Assembly (NCBI RefSeq): GCF_014297275.1
Contig: NZ_JACOQK010000001.1
Location: 434,001-498,000, forward strand
DNA: 64,000 nt
Direction of reading: 5' to 3'
Origin: Clostridium facile
GTDB lineage: Bacteria; Bacillota; Clostridia; Oscillospirales; Ruminococcaceae
The translations under genes were made by a program, and so were the position numbers. This document shows positions 29,266 through 38,732 of the stretch, in pieces (position 1 is the first letter of the stretch; every line of letters begins with the position of its first letter). The notes beneath the pieces are model-generated. The model had not been told where the DNA came from, ran no database searches, and was given only the letters and a program-made list of their open reading frames with translations.

Positions 29266-29417
29266 CAAAGAATTGCTTGATTACAGTTTATCAAGCGGAT
29301 TTTATGATAACTATACACAAAAAGCAGAGGACGGAACGGGCAGCCGTCGCCCATTGTTAGGAGATGCGGGAGTGCCGCCCCGCCTGCTGTACCATTTTGC
29401 CAACGCCGACAAAATGG
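29266..29417 (+). pseudogene. GC-rich remnant of a coding sequence
   Basis: A frame open from just after 29265 to TAG 29415-29417 encodes about 50 residues ending in AGVPPRLLYHFANADKMV, with no SD-preceded start. The second half is much richer in GC than its neighbours and contains hairpins (GCGGG/CCCGC, ACCATTTTG/CAAAATGGT). It is most likely the 3' end of a gene from another element. A structured RNA cannot be excluded. Confidence 0.35.
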
Positions 29418-29453
29418 TATAGATTAAAGCAAATAAATAGAAAGAGGATAAAT

Positions 29454-29846
29454 ATGAATATCATAAAATATAATGATGTATTATCAGTAGAAGAAGCGAT
29501 AAAGCAAGATGAGCCATTGATGGCGGTAATTTCATTTGACGGGGAAGAAGCAGTGGTTTCCCACATTGACGAAGCAATGGAACACCATATTCTGCTAGAA
29601 AAAGCTGGATTGGATAGTCGAAATATTGATAAGTATTTCCGTATTATCTTTGATAAAGAGGGATGTGACTGGACTTTTATTTGTCCATCTGATTACCGCA
29701 ATATCAAGGACAGACAAAAAAGGATTATGGCTTTCTATAAGGATGGATTTACCGCAATCGCTGATTTCCTTTCCCAGATGGGCTATTTTGTAGATATCAA
29801 GATACCGCAACGGTATAGACGACATTTTCAGGCTATGGGAGAGTAA
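29454..29846 (+). CDS. Prophage protein of unknown function upstream of integrase
   Basis: 130 residues from ATG 29454 (AGAGGAT upstream; earlier in-frame starts lack an SD). A compact alpha/beta-looking protein (MNIIKYNDVLSVEEAIKQDE, AVISFDGEEAVVSHIDEAME, YFRIIFDKEGCDWTFICPSD). No family recognised. It lies between the HIRAN-like gene and the integrase. Confidence 0.65.
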   Translation: MNIIKYNDVLSVEEAIKQDEPLMAVISFDGEEAVVSHIDEAMEHHILLEKAGLDSRNIDKYFRIIFDKEGCDWTFICPSDYRNIKDRQKRIMAFYKDGFTAIADFLSQMGYFVDIKIPQRYRRHFQAMGE

Positions 29847-29960
29847 TAAAAAACCGCCCAGCGCTGCAACACTGGACGGAAAAACAATAAATAACAAAGA
29901 AGTTTGTACTTTGCTTATTATATCATATTTTGGTATGGTAAGCAATAGAAAGGATAAAAA

Positions 29961-31013
29961 ATGGCTAACGCTAAAAAGCTGCCTAGCGGGAGTTGGAGGG
30001 TGCAAGTATACGCTGGAAAAGATGCGTCCGGAAAAAGAATGTATCAATCATTTACAGCACCTACTAAAAAAGAAGCTGAATTTTTGGCAGCTGAATATAT
30101 TTATAAAAGAAAAAATACAACCAGAGAAAAACTTACTTTTCAAGAAGCAAGTGACCAATATATAGAAAATCGACAGAACATCTTATCACCATCTACCATT
30201 AGATGCTATAGGATTATACAACGAAACTCTATTCCTAATTTATTAAATATCAAAATTGATAGATTGGCTGACGGCTTCCTCATTCAGCAGCAAATGAATG
30301 AGAACGCCAAAAGATATTCTGCGAAAAGCTTAAGAAATCAATTGGGTTTTATTACAGCAGTAATGGGATTTTTTAAATATCATATTAGTGATATTGCAAT
30401 TAAGCCAAAAGAAAACCACAGTATCCTGGTGCCTACTAAAAACGATGCTGAAAAGATTATGCAATTATTAAAAGAAGCACCTGATATTGAATGTCAGGCG
30501 TTGCTAGCCATTACTTGCAGTTTACGTCAAAGCGAAATAGCGGCGATTACTCCGGCAGATATAAAAGGGGAGTTGTTAAGTGTACATGGGGCCAGGATAC
30601 CAGATGAACATAATAAGCTGGTATACAAAGAAACCAATAAATCAGATGCAGGATGGCGTTCGGTATTAATGCCAGAATATTTGGCAAAAAGAATGGAAGA
30701 GCTATGCGCCAGCAAACAGTCCAATGATTGGGTATTTGATACGACACCCTCGCAAGTTTTGCGTAAGTTTAAGAGATTGCTTATATCTCATGATATGCCA
30801 CCGTATACAATGCACTCTTTACGCCATTGTTTTGCTGCTATTATGCATGCTCGCAATGTGCCGGATAAATATATCATGGAAATGGGTGGATGGTCCAGTG
30901 ATAATGTCATGAAAAAGGTGTATCAATACACCTTTGAGGATGAAACTAACAAAGCGAAGGAACAAGCCAACCGATATTTTGATAACCTGATTTCTAATGA
31001 TTCCAAAAAGTAA
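29961..31013 (+). CDS. int: Tyrosine-type phage integrase
   Basis: 350 residues. The N-terminal arm-binding domain is AP2-like (KLPSGSWRVQVYAGKDASGK), followed by a SAM-like core-binding domain. The catalytic domain has Arg in SLRQSE (about 188), HxxR in HSLRHCF (about 284), Trp in GGWSS and the nucleophile Tyr in YQYTF (about 321). It catalyses site-specific integration and excision. The gene ends about 80 bp before a tRNA-derived sequence, the likely attachment site. Confidence 0.95.
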   Translation: MANAKKLPSGSWRVQVYAGKDASGKRMYQSFTAPTKKEAEFLAAEYIYKRKNTTREKLTFQEASDQYIENRQNILSPSTIRCYRIIQRNSIPNLLNIKIDRLADGFLIQQQMNENAKRYSAKSLRNQLGFITAVMGFFKYHISDIAIKPKENHSILVPTKNDAEKIMQLLKEAPDIECQALLAITCSLRQSEIAAITPADIKGELLSVHGARIPDEHNKLVYKETNKSDAGWRSVLMPEYLAKRMEELCASKQSNDWVFDTTPSQVLRKFKRLLISHDMPPYTMHSLRHCFAAIMHARNVPDKYIMEMGGWSSDNVMKKVYQYTFEDETNKAKEQANRYFDNLISNDSKK

Positions 31014-31090
31014 TTTTGATGTTATGCAACACGAAATGCAACACAAATAAAAATAAATCCTTTATTTTCGGAGTTTTATAGATGTTTTAT

Positions 31091-31118
31091 GAGGGTTCAA
31101 ATCCTTCCACCCCAGCCA
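31091..31118 (+). other. Probable prophage attachment site: 3' end of a tRNA
   Basis: GAGGG-TTCAAAT-CCTTC is a T-arm, followed by CACCCCA, G73 and CCA. No 5' half precedes it. This is the typical look of an att site where the phage carries or leaves the 3' end of a tRNA; G73 and the TGGGGTG-type acceptor would suit tRNA-Gln. The other site would lie left of the window. Confidence 0.65.
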
Positions 31119-31121
31119 GCG

Positions 31122-31160
31122 GAGTCCGAACGCATTTTGCGTTTGGACTCTTTTTCTTTT
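31122..31160 (+). terminator. Terminator after the tRNA fragment
   Basis: GAGTCCGAACGCA pairs with TGCGTTTGGACTC (13 bp, one G-U), then TTTTTCTTTT. It was probably the terminator of the original tRNA gene. Confidence 0.85.
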
Positions 31161-31244
31161 TTAAGTTATTGTAAGATGTGTTAATATTAATTATTTATTT
31201 TGGGCATGTAAAATATGTTTGACGAACAAAATAGATATCGCCAG

Positions 31245-31272
31245 AAAAAATCCTGAGATTTCGGGATTTTTT
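31245..31272. terminator. Bidirectional terminator-like hairpin
   Basis: AAAAAATCC and GGATTTTTT form a 9-bp stem with T-runs on either strand. Confidence 0.55.
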
Positions 31273-31331
31273 CCATTTTTCAAGAGAATTTTTAGATGAC
31301 ACGCTCCGTAGATATTTTTTTGTAAAAAATA

Positions 31332-31355
31332 TGGACTAGAAGGGTTCGAACCCTC
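31332..31355 (-). other. Second tRNA 3'-end fragment, inverted
   Basis: On the minus strand GAGGG-TTCGAAC-CCTTC is a T-arm followed by TAGTCCA, an acceptor end without CCA. It resembles the fragment at 31091 in inverted orientation and may be an att scar of another element. Confidence 0.5.
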
Positions 31356-31482
31356 ACAACAAAATAAAAAGAAAATAGTAAGCAGATAAAAAGCAATTTT
31401 TATCTGCTTTTTTGTGTAACGAAAACCGTAGACTATGCCCATGGTTCTAAAAAGGCCGAAGCCGGTGAGTAGAAAAAAATAA

Positions 31483-31735
31483 CTCCTTCATGTAGAATAG
31501 AAGTGGGTTTGCCAACCGCAAAAAAATATGAAGGAGATCGTTCAAAATGAACAATACAAATAGTTTAGAGCATACGAAATGGAATTGCAAGTATCATATC
31601 GTTGTTGCACCGAAATATCGGAGAGAAATTATCTACGGGAAAACAAAAGTGGATATTGGAAAAATACTGAGAAAATTATGTGAGAACAAAGGAGTAGAGA
31701 TCATCGAAGCAGAAGCATGCTCTGCAAATGGGTGA
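31483..31735 (+). mobile_element. IS200-type element remnant (5' part of tnpA)
   Basis: CTCCTTCAT (31483-31491) and ATGAAGGAG (31528-31536) are inverted repeats over the SD of the ORF, the leader hairpin typical of IS200/IS605. The ORF from 31547 has the Y1 transposase start (HTKWNCKYHIVVAPKYRREI, GVEIIEAEAC) and is cut just before the HUH motif. An IS3-type sequence follows directly, so the protein is inactive. Confidence 0.8.
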
Positions 31736-32835
31736 AAAAGTACATTGCAGAAAGAGAAAGCTCTTTTGTTCATAAAGGATATCCTGGAAATCCGTTTGCT
31801 GCACTTCATGTTAGTAAGAATCTATCTGAAATAGAGCGACTAAGGTTAATGGTTGCAAAGCTGGAGGTTGAAAATGAGAGATTAAAAAAGGATACTTAGT
31901 GAAGGGAGTTGGTGCAACCAAGGAGCTCGTTACTGGCAAAGAAAAGAGTTCGAAGTCATCGATACGCTTAGTTCCAGATATCCCGTAAGTTTTCTTTGCA
32001 AGGTCATGGATATAAATCGATCTGGTTACTATAAATGGAAAAGATGCAAAGGAAAGCTATGAGCAGGACAGGATTTTGTTGACACATCTGCTGGAAACAG
32101 AACATAAAAAATACCCTTCATATGGATAGCATCGCCTTGCTCACGATGTATTCTCTGAAACCGGGTGGATATTTTCTCATAATCTAGCACATAAGTGCTG
32201 TAAAGCTGCTGGAATTCATTCCAAGGCAAGAAAGTATAGATATAAAAAGTCGGGAGAAGAGAGCGTAAAGTTTCCAAATAAGGTCAAAGGAAACTGGAAT
32301 GCTACAAGGCCATTGGAGATTGTTGTGTCAGATATGATTATATTCAAACATAAGGGTGTATCATGGGAATGGATACTTCTGTTGGATACATTTAATAATG
32401 GGATATTAGCCACATCAGGCAACGTCTGTTTGCGACAGTAACAAACCATATTACCATTGCTTAGAGCAGCTGAAGTTGTTTGCAGGAAAGAGGAACAGAC
32501 TCCCCAAGTAGTTTTCCATACCGACCAGGGTTCTATCTACTCCTCTTTTTGCCGAGCCCATGAATACTATAACATACTTCGGTCAATGTCGCGAGAGGAA
32601 ACTCCAACAAATAATCCAATCATAGAAGCACGAAACGGATGGATGAAAGAAGAACTCTACCTTGACATCATGTTAGCAATCACGGACGATGTTCACTTAT
32701 TCTTAGATAGTATGTATATTACTTCAATAACAGGCGGCCTGCAGCCGCCTTGAGCTATAAAACCCAGTTCAGTACAAGACCGAACGGGGCTTCTAATACT
32801 ATGGTGTTTTTGGTGTCTACTTTTTCTTGACAGAT
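31714..32835 (+). mobile_element. Decayed IS3-family element
   Basis: An OrfA C-terminus (NPFAALHVSKNLSEIERLRL, KLEVENERLKK) runs into OrfB pieces in shifting frames: YPVSFLCKVMDINRSGYYKW; then a block with GYHRLAHDVF-like order; VSDMI; HTDQGSIYSS; and EARNGWMKEELY. These are parts of an rve-type DDE integrase core. Stops near 31899, 32058 and 32440 break it. The right end near 32815-32833 has TGTCTACTTTTTCTTGACA. The element is non-functional. Confidence 0.8.
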
Positions 32836-33065
32836 GCATTGAACGGATGGTTGTGACTTAGTACTGATAAACCATCGAAAATGCCAGTAAAAAATCTATT
32901 CTTACAGAATTAAAATGAGGAAAATGATAATTTTAAGTGTATTAAACGATTAGATTATTAAACATAATTTTTTGAGGTTAGAAAAGAAAGATTAGAAGGA
33001 TAGTTTCTTGTTTATGTGCCATAGGTATAGATCATATGGGTGAGAATAATAGGTAAGAAATGGAT
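32836..33065. other. Spacer between IS remnant and AraC gene
   Basis: About 230 bp, AT-rich. I see no gene, promoter or clear hairpin in it. Confidence 0.4.
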
Positions 33066-34076
33066 TTACAATAAATTTTTATTCCGGTATTGCTTACGGT
33101 ATTCAGATGGAGAAAGATTAAACTCCCTTTTCAATATTCGAAAAAGGCTGTTTGTACTGCTGTAACCAACAATATTATTAATTTTTTCAATCGGAAGGTT
33201 AGAGTTTATTAAATAATTACAGGCGTTTTGCAACTTATACTGGTAAATAATATCTGAAAAGGTTTTATTTGTTTGTTGTTTAATCATAGAAGAAAGGTAT
33301 TTTGGAGAATAATTAAATTGTTTTGCTGTGGATTCCAGTGTTGCTGTTGCGTAGTAAACCCGGATATAATTTAATATGTCAGAAATTTGCGTGGGCTGGC
33401 TGGATATGATGGTTCCTGGTATTGCGGTTTCTTTATAATTACGAGCAAGTTGGGCAAATAAATCGGTTAGTTTAGCGATGATAACTTGTTCAAAAAATTG
33501 TTTTTGCTCAAAAAATTCAGATACAATTTGCTTAATAATATCAGAAATATCAGGAGTAATTGAAAATATCAGATAGTTGCTTTTATGAGTTCCATAAATA
33601 GAGTCCAGAAAAAAACGGAACAAAATGCTTTTACTATTTAGCAGTTGTAAAAAAGTATTTTCAACAACTGTTTGTGAAAGAGTAATATTAATTGCAACAT
33701 CATAGATGTTTTGTGGAACTAAAGAGTGATATACATATGGATTTAATAAAATAAGTTGCTCTTTTGTTTGCAAAATCGTATCTTCTTTAAAAACATTATA
33801 AAAATTGCCGGAGTAAACATAAGCCATTTCAAAAAAATCATGATTGTGTAAAGTAGCATTTTCGGGTTTTAGCTTTTTAATTTCTTCTACATTTGGATAA
33901 ACTAAAGGCTCATAATGAAAAGATACATTAAAATCTTTATTAATATGGAATAGATGATCTTTTTTTAAAGTTTGAATATTTTTAGGGCTTTTATTTTCAA
34001 AAAAAATCTGTTTAAATTTTTGGGGAGAGATTTTTCCCCTTACCATATCAAAATATTTCTCTATATTAAATTCCAT
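33066..34076 (-). CDS. AraC-family transcription regulator
   Basis: 336 residues. The C-terminal double HTH is complete (about residues 235-333: ILNYIRVYYATATLESTAKQF, NYSPKYLSSMIKQQTNKTF, IEKINNIVGYSSTNSLFRIL, FNLSPSEYRKQY). The N-terminal half has a cupin-like sensor segment (NATLHNHDFFEMAYVYSGNF). It is divergent from the large glycosidase gene and probably activates it in response to a sugar. Own promoter at 34101-34128. Confidence 0.9.
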   Translation of the reverse strand: MEFNIEKYFDMVRGKISPQKFKQIFFENKSPKNIQTLKKDHLFHINKDFNVSFHYEPLVYPNVEEIKKLKPENATLHNHDFFEMAYVYSGNFYNVFKEDTILQTKEQLILLNPYVYHSLVPQNIYDVAINITLSQTVVENTFLQLLNSKSILFRFFLDSIYGTHKSNYLIFSITPDISDIIKQIVSEFFEQKQFFEQVIIAKLTDLFAQLARNYKETAIPGTIISSQPTQISDILNYIRVYYATATLESTAKQFNYSPKYLSSMIKQQTNKTFSDIIYQYKLQNACNYLINSNLPIEKINNIVGYSSTNSLFRILKREFNLSPSEYRKQYRNKNLL

Positions 34077-34100
34077 TATATATTCCCTCCTTCTTTGTTC

Positions 34101-34128
34101 ATTATAGTTTTTATTTAAAAATTGTCAA
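34101..34128 (-). promoter_or_regulatory. Promoter of the AraC-type gene
   Basis: On the minus strand TTGACA (34123-34128), 16-bp spacer, TATAAT (34101-34106), then SD AAGGAGGG before ATG 34076. Confidence 0.68.
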
Positions 34129-34263
34129 TATAAAATTTAAAATTAGTAAAATATAACGTAATGCATTCTAAAAACATACCTACTGCAATGTTAATCAATT
34201 AAGTTATATGCTAGGATATAAATATGGTGTTTGCTAGAAAAATCCAAAGGAGGATGAAAATTA

Positions 34264-37200
34264 ATGAAAAACAAAAAAATGGGCAAATTAATTGCGCTAG
34301 TCTTGTCAACAGCAATGATCGCATCATGTTGTGTAAATCAATTTACTGTATCTGCACAGGAAACAGCGACAAAGAGTATTGTAAACCAATTTAAAAACCC
34401 TAATGTTCACGCAAAAGGAATGTTTCGATTTTGGCTACCTGATGGCTCAGCTACAAGAGAACAACTTGAAAAAGAAATAACTGAAATTTATGAAGCTGGT
34501 TTTGGTGGTATCGAAATAGCGCATGTTCCTTATGCCAAAAATGATAGCGATGATATTGGAGAAAATGGTTGGGGATCTGAAAAATGGCAACAAACTTTAA
34601 TCCATATTTATGAAATTGCTGCGAATTTGCCAGGAGATTTTAAAGTAGATGTGACGATCAATAGTGCTTGGCCAATAGCACTTAACACAATAGATCCAAA
34701 TGATGAAGAAGCTTCACAGGATATTCAATACGCTTATACTAAAATTCAAAATGCTTCTGATGTATTGGATCTTCCAATGCCGGAACAAAAACTAGCCGTT
34801 GATACAGGTTCATCTTTTATCTTTAACAATCATTACGTTGCAGCAACAATTGCACAAGTAAAAGGTATTGACGAAGATGGTAATATAACACTTGATTATG
34901 GTTCAATGACAGATGTTAGCGAGTATACAAAGGAAACTGGGAATACAACGCCGGCAGGCATTCCAGACGAAAATAATACATATGTTTCTCAGTTATATAA
35001 AGATGCAGGGTTGACAATTAATACTGAGGAATGGGGACCACGTGCTAAACTTCAGGATGAACAGAAATACTATAATGTTGACCTTTCTCAAATTCAAGAA
35101 TTGTCCAACTATTCTTCTGTTGGAGATGAATTGCAAGAAGGGGATTGGATACTTTTTGGTTTCTATAGAAGAGGTACAGGAGAAACACTGCTGAAATTTG
35201 CTAATTTCTTCCCATTAGGAGCTTCTATGCCAAATGTAGGGGTTATTACAGATGAATTTAGTTCTGCTGCATCAAATGCATTGACAGATTTTTGGGAAGA
35301 AAATATTTTAAACGACCATTTAATTTCCCTGATGAAAGCAGAATCAGGAGATTTCTTTGAAGACTCTTTAGAGAATGTTTGTAGTACAAAATTCTGGAAC
35401 CAAAACATGATCGATTCTGTGCAAAAATATCTTGGTTATGATATTACTCCATATTTGCCATTTGTAATGAGTTCCACTACACAGGATACAAAATTTATTT
35501 CCAGTGAAGGAAATCAGGATCGTTTTGGTATTGATGTAGATAAAACTTTAAACGAACTTTATTTGGATGAACACATTGCTGAACTTCAAAATTGGGCTAG
35601 AAATACCCTGGACATGGGGTATCGGGCTCAAGGGTATTCTACAAGTGGATTTTATGTAGATGTTGGACTTGCTTCAGCTGAATGTGATGTTGCAGAAGGG
35701 GAATCCCTTGCTTTTTCAACTTCTTATGACCATTTCCGTGCAGTATCAGGCGGTGTACATATGAGTGGAAAAACCTATGTATCTGATGAAGCACTGGCAG
35801 ATAGTGGGAAAGCATATGCTCTTAATTGGAAAGACGCTGTAAATACTATTAATAATAACTATGCATCAGGAGTTAACCGTTTAATTATCCATGGATACCC
35901 TCATGCGAATACGGAAAACATGAATGACCCTATTTATGGTGATAAGGACTTTTGGCCAGGATGGCATACTTTCCCTCTTGTTGCAGGAGCATGGGGAAGC
36001 CGTCAGCCTTATTGGGAAGATGTACATGTATTGTCCGATTATATTGCGCGTTCTCAAGCTGTCCTTCAAAATGGAACTGCTAAAATGGATATTGCCATTT
36101 TTGATACAGATGCTTACAATGCTCAAACACCAAATGGAGCAGAAAAAAATGATAAAGATCAATCTAATTATTTGGCGTTACTAGATAATGGTTATAGCTA
36201 TGATCTTTTAACTCCAGGTTTGTTGACATATGATAGTGCAAAAGTAACAAATGGAGTGTTAAATGAATCAGGACCTGCCTATAAGGCTCTGGTTGTAAAC
36301 AATTTGCCTTCTATTTCTTTAGAAAGTGCAAATGCTTTACTGGATTTTGCAAAAGCAGGTTTACCTATTGTTTTATGTGGACAGATCCCTTCCAGTGTGT
36401 TTGGTACTGATGCTGCAACAACAGGTTCAAATGTAACGGGGACTGATGAACAGATCCGCGAAACAATGCAAGAATTACTTACTTACCAAAATGTTGGACA
36501 AGTAGATACGCAGCAAGAAGTTGTTTCTTGGATGAAGCAAAATGGTATTTTGCCATATGCCTCTTATTCAGAACCGATGGTACGTACCATTTTACGCCAA
36601 GACAATGATGGCACCAATTACTATTATTTGTATAACAATAGTGAAGAAGAAGTATCATTAGAGGCTTCTTTGCAAGGAACCGGAATACCTTTCCAATTAG
36701 ATGCGTGGACAGGGGAAATTACTCCAATAATAAATTATGTTCAACAAGATGATAGCATTCATACTACTATTAACCTACAAGCTGGACAGGCAACCTTTGT
36801 CGCCATTTCTCAAAATCCAGAAGAATTTGGCGAAGTTAGTGATTTCCATGTAGTTGAATCCAATGGAGACACTTTCTATCAGGATGGAAATATTGTATTA
36901 CGCACAGACGTATCGGGAAGCTATCAGACTGCATTTACTGACGGTGTTGTTGTATCTACGGATATTACTGAAATTGGAGATAATATTGAACTGGACTACT
37001 GGGATCTTTCCCTTGAAAGTTGGGGTCCAGACCAAGAGGCAAATAAAACTGATTTAACAATCTCCAAAAAGACAACAATTGATTTTCAGGATATACCACT
37101 TACATTGTGGAAAGACCTTCCAGTAACTTCTGAACAGCTTTCTACATTAGGCGTAGATAGTATGGAAAATATAATTGGAATCGGAACCTATTGCACAACA

Positions 37201-38316
37201 TTTGAGCTTCCAGAAAATTGGGATACCACTCAGGGATACCTATTGAATTTCCATCATAATAATGATATGGTCACAGAGGTAATTGTAAATGGACAAAAAT
37301 TACCTGCAATAGATCAATCAAAGGATTCTGTGGATATTGGAGCCTATTTAACTGCTGGACAAAATACTATTTCTGTAAAATTGGTTTCTACGATGATTAA
37401 CCGTATTATTTATGAAAATCCAAATTCACAATATAGTAATTCAAAAAATCAATCTTTTGGTTTACTGGATGTAACACTTACTCCATATAAACAAGTTATT
37501 ATTCGTTCAGAATCTAATAAAGATATTTTAGATGCTGTTATTTCTTATGCGGAAAATGCGAAAGCAAGCGACGAATATGACAACGCCATTGAAAGCGTAC
37601 AGAAATCCTTTGACGCTGCTTTGGAAAATGCGAAAACAGTAGCAGGCAATGCGGCAGCAACCCAGGAAGAAGTAGACGCAGCATGGAAAACCTTGCTGAA
37701 TGAAATCCACAAATTAGGATTTGTAGCTGGGGATAAAACAGAACTGGCATCCTTGATGGAAGCAGCAAATGAAATCAATGCAGAACTTGACCGTTATGTG
37801 GAAGCAGGCAAAGCGGAATTCACCGCAGCATTAGAAGCAGCAGTAGCAGTATATGAAGATGGCGACGCTATGCAAGCAGAAGTAAATGAAGCAGCAGATA
37901 ACCTGTTGAGCGCAATGCTGAATTTACGGTTCAAAGCAGATAAATCTATCCTGGAAGATGTTCTTGCAGAAGCAGGCAAAGTAGATGCAAACGCATACAC
38001 AGCAGAAAGCTACGCAGCATTACAAGCAGCAGTAGCAGAAGCAAAGGATGTATACAACAATGAAAACGCAACTCAGGAAGAAGTAGATGCAGCAGTAACA
38101 AGTGTACAAACAGCAATGGATAACCTGGTAGCAGTAGATGGAACCCCTGCTGAAACTCCAACGGAAAACAATAATACAGCTGGAACACAGACAGGACAGG
38201 AATCTACTACACCAAAAGCAAACGCAGCGAAAACAGGCGATTTTACACCAATTGCAGGATTGGCAGCAATCACCTTAGCAGGAGCTGCATTGGTTCTCTC
38301 CCGTAAGAAAAAATAA
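34264..38316 (+). CDS. Secreted GH106-like glycosidase with FIVAR repeats and sortase-type tail
   Basis: 1,350 residues. A signal peptide (about 1-32) is followed by a glycosyl hydrolase module whose start (GMFRFWLPDGSATREQLEKE, IYEAGFGGIEIAH) matches GH106-type alpha-L-rhamnosidase-like proteins, then GWHTFPLVAG and beta-sandwich parts to about residue 1080. Three FIVAR repeats lie at about 1095-1155, 1157-1227 and 1228-1300, then a linker. The C-terminus is AAKTGD, a hydrophobic helix and RKKK, an LPXTG-like wall anchor. SD AAAGGAGG. The substrate is not deducible. Confidence 0.82.
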   Translation: MKNKKMGKLIALVLSTAMIASCCVNQFTVSAQETATKSIVNQFKNPNVHAKGMFRFWLPDGSATREQLEKEITEIYEAGFGGIEIAHVPYAKNDSDDIGENGWGSEKWQQTLIHIYEIAANLPGDFKVDVTINSAWPIALNTIDPNDEEASQDIQYAYTKIQNASDVLDLPMPEQKLAVDTGSSFIFNNHYVAATIAQVKGIDEDGNITLDYGSMTDVSEYTKETGNTTPAGIPDENNTYVSQLYKDAGLTINTEEWGPRAKLQDEQKYYNVDLSQIQELSNYSSVGDELQEGDWILFGFYRRGTGETLLKFANFFPLGASMPNVGVITDEFSSAASNALTDFWEENILNDHLISLMKAESGDFFEDSLENVCSTKFWNQNMIDSVQKYLGYDITPYLPFVMSSTTQDTKFISSEGNQDRFGIDVDKTLNELYLDEHIAELQNWARNTLDMGYRAQGYSTSGFYVDVGLASAECDVAEGESLAFSTSYDHFRAVSGGVHMSGKTYVSDEALADSGKAYALNWKDAVNTINNNYASGVNRLIIHGYPHANTENMNDPIYGDKDFWPGWHTFPLVAGAWGSRQPYWEDVHVLSDYIARSQAVLQNGTAKMDIAIFDTDAYNAQTPNGAEKNDKDQSNYLALLDNGYSYDLLTPGLLTYDSAKVTNGVLNESGPAYKALVVNNLPSISLESANALLDFAKAGLPIVLCGQIPSSVFGTDAATTGSNVTGTDEQIRETMQELLTYQNVGQVDTQQEVVSWMKQNGILPYASYSEPMVRTILRQDNDGTNYYYLYNNSEEEVSLEASLQGTGIPFQLDAWTGEITPIINYVQQDDSIHTTINLQAGQATFVAISQNPEEFGEVSDFHVVESNGDTFYQDGNIVLRTDVSGSYQTAFTDGVVVSTDITEIGDNIELDYWDLSLESWGPDQEANKTDLTISKKTTIDFQDIPLTLWKDLPVTSEQLSTLGVDSMENIIGIGTYCTTFELPENWDTTQGYLLNFHHNNDMVTEVIVNGQKLPAIDQSKDSVDIGAYLTAGQNTISVKLVSTMINRIIYENPNSQYSNSKNQSFGLLDVTLTPYKQVIIRSESNKDILDAVISYAENAKASDEYDNAIESVQKSFDAALENAKTVAGNAAATQEEVDAAWKTLLNEIHKLGFVAGDKTELASLMEAANEINAELDRYVEAGKAEFTAALEAAVAVYEDGDAMQAEVNEAADNLLSAMLNLRFKADKSILEDVLAEAGKVDANAYTAESYAALQAAVAEAKDVYNNENATQEEVDAAVTSVQTAMDNLVAVDGTPAETPTENNNTAGTQTGQESTTPKANAAKTGDFTPIAGLAAITLAGAALVLSRKKK

Positions 38317-38356
38317 TTCGTAAAGTTTCCTATTTCTCTTTTCTCTCAATATAAGC

Positions 38357-38385
38357 AAAAGGCTGGTTTTTTAACCGGCCTTTTG
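38357..38385 (+). terminator. Terminator of the glycosidase gene
   Basis: AAAAGGCTGGTT pairs with AACCGGCCTTTT (12 bp, one mismatch/G-U), ending in a T-run. Confidence 0.8.
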
Positions 38386-38387
38386 TA

Positions 38388-38732
38388 ATATCAGTAATTA
38401 GATTGACTAAATTGTACTTTGACAAACTTAGCTTTTGCTGGCTAACATAAAAGCTGTTACAGGCAGATTTCCTCAGAAACGCCATGACTACTTTTTGTAC
38501 GAGCGATACTTTCGATAGAGGGATGAACCATCTATCTTGCCAGCGGTAGCTCGTCTGGAGAAGGGGAGAAATCTGTTTTATTGGTTAAGGTGGACAGTAA
38601 GATGGATTTATGACATGCCTTGCATGGTCTGTGCAGCTTCATTTTATTTTTTAAATAGTATAGCAAAATATCATATCTGTTTGCTATGCTGTTTTGCCAA
38701 AAAGGAGGAGGGGGTTATGAAATCAGCTTATT
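38388..38732. other. Intergenic region with recombinase-associated remnant DNA
   Basis: About 345 bp. I see no convincing gene. An SD-like AAAGGAGGAGGG followed by ATG 38717 opens a frame of only about 20 codons, possibly the broken 5' end of the recombinase gene. Confidence 0.4.

Noticed and set aside
29318..29417. Possible riboswitch or other structured RNA from several GC-rich hairpins
   Set aside because: One frame reads as a plausible protein end (AGVPPRLLYHFANADKMV), which explains the composition better. I kept it as a gene remnant with the RNA option noted.
1..31118. Lysis genes (holin, endolysin) inside the visible prophage
   Set aside because: None of the proteins fits; they are expected left of the window, after the baseplate genes.
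31483..32835. Active insertion sequence
   Set aside because: The IS200 transposase lacks its HUH motif and the IS3 frames are broken at several places.
37538..38273. Long open frames on the minus strand opposite the FIVAR repeats
   Set aside because: They have no SD sites and follow from the Ala/Glu-rich codon pattern of the plus-strand gene.
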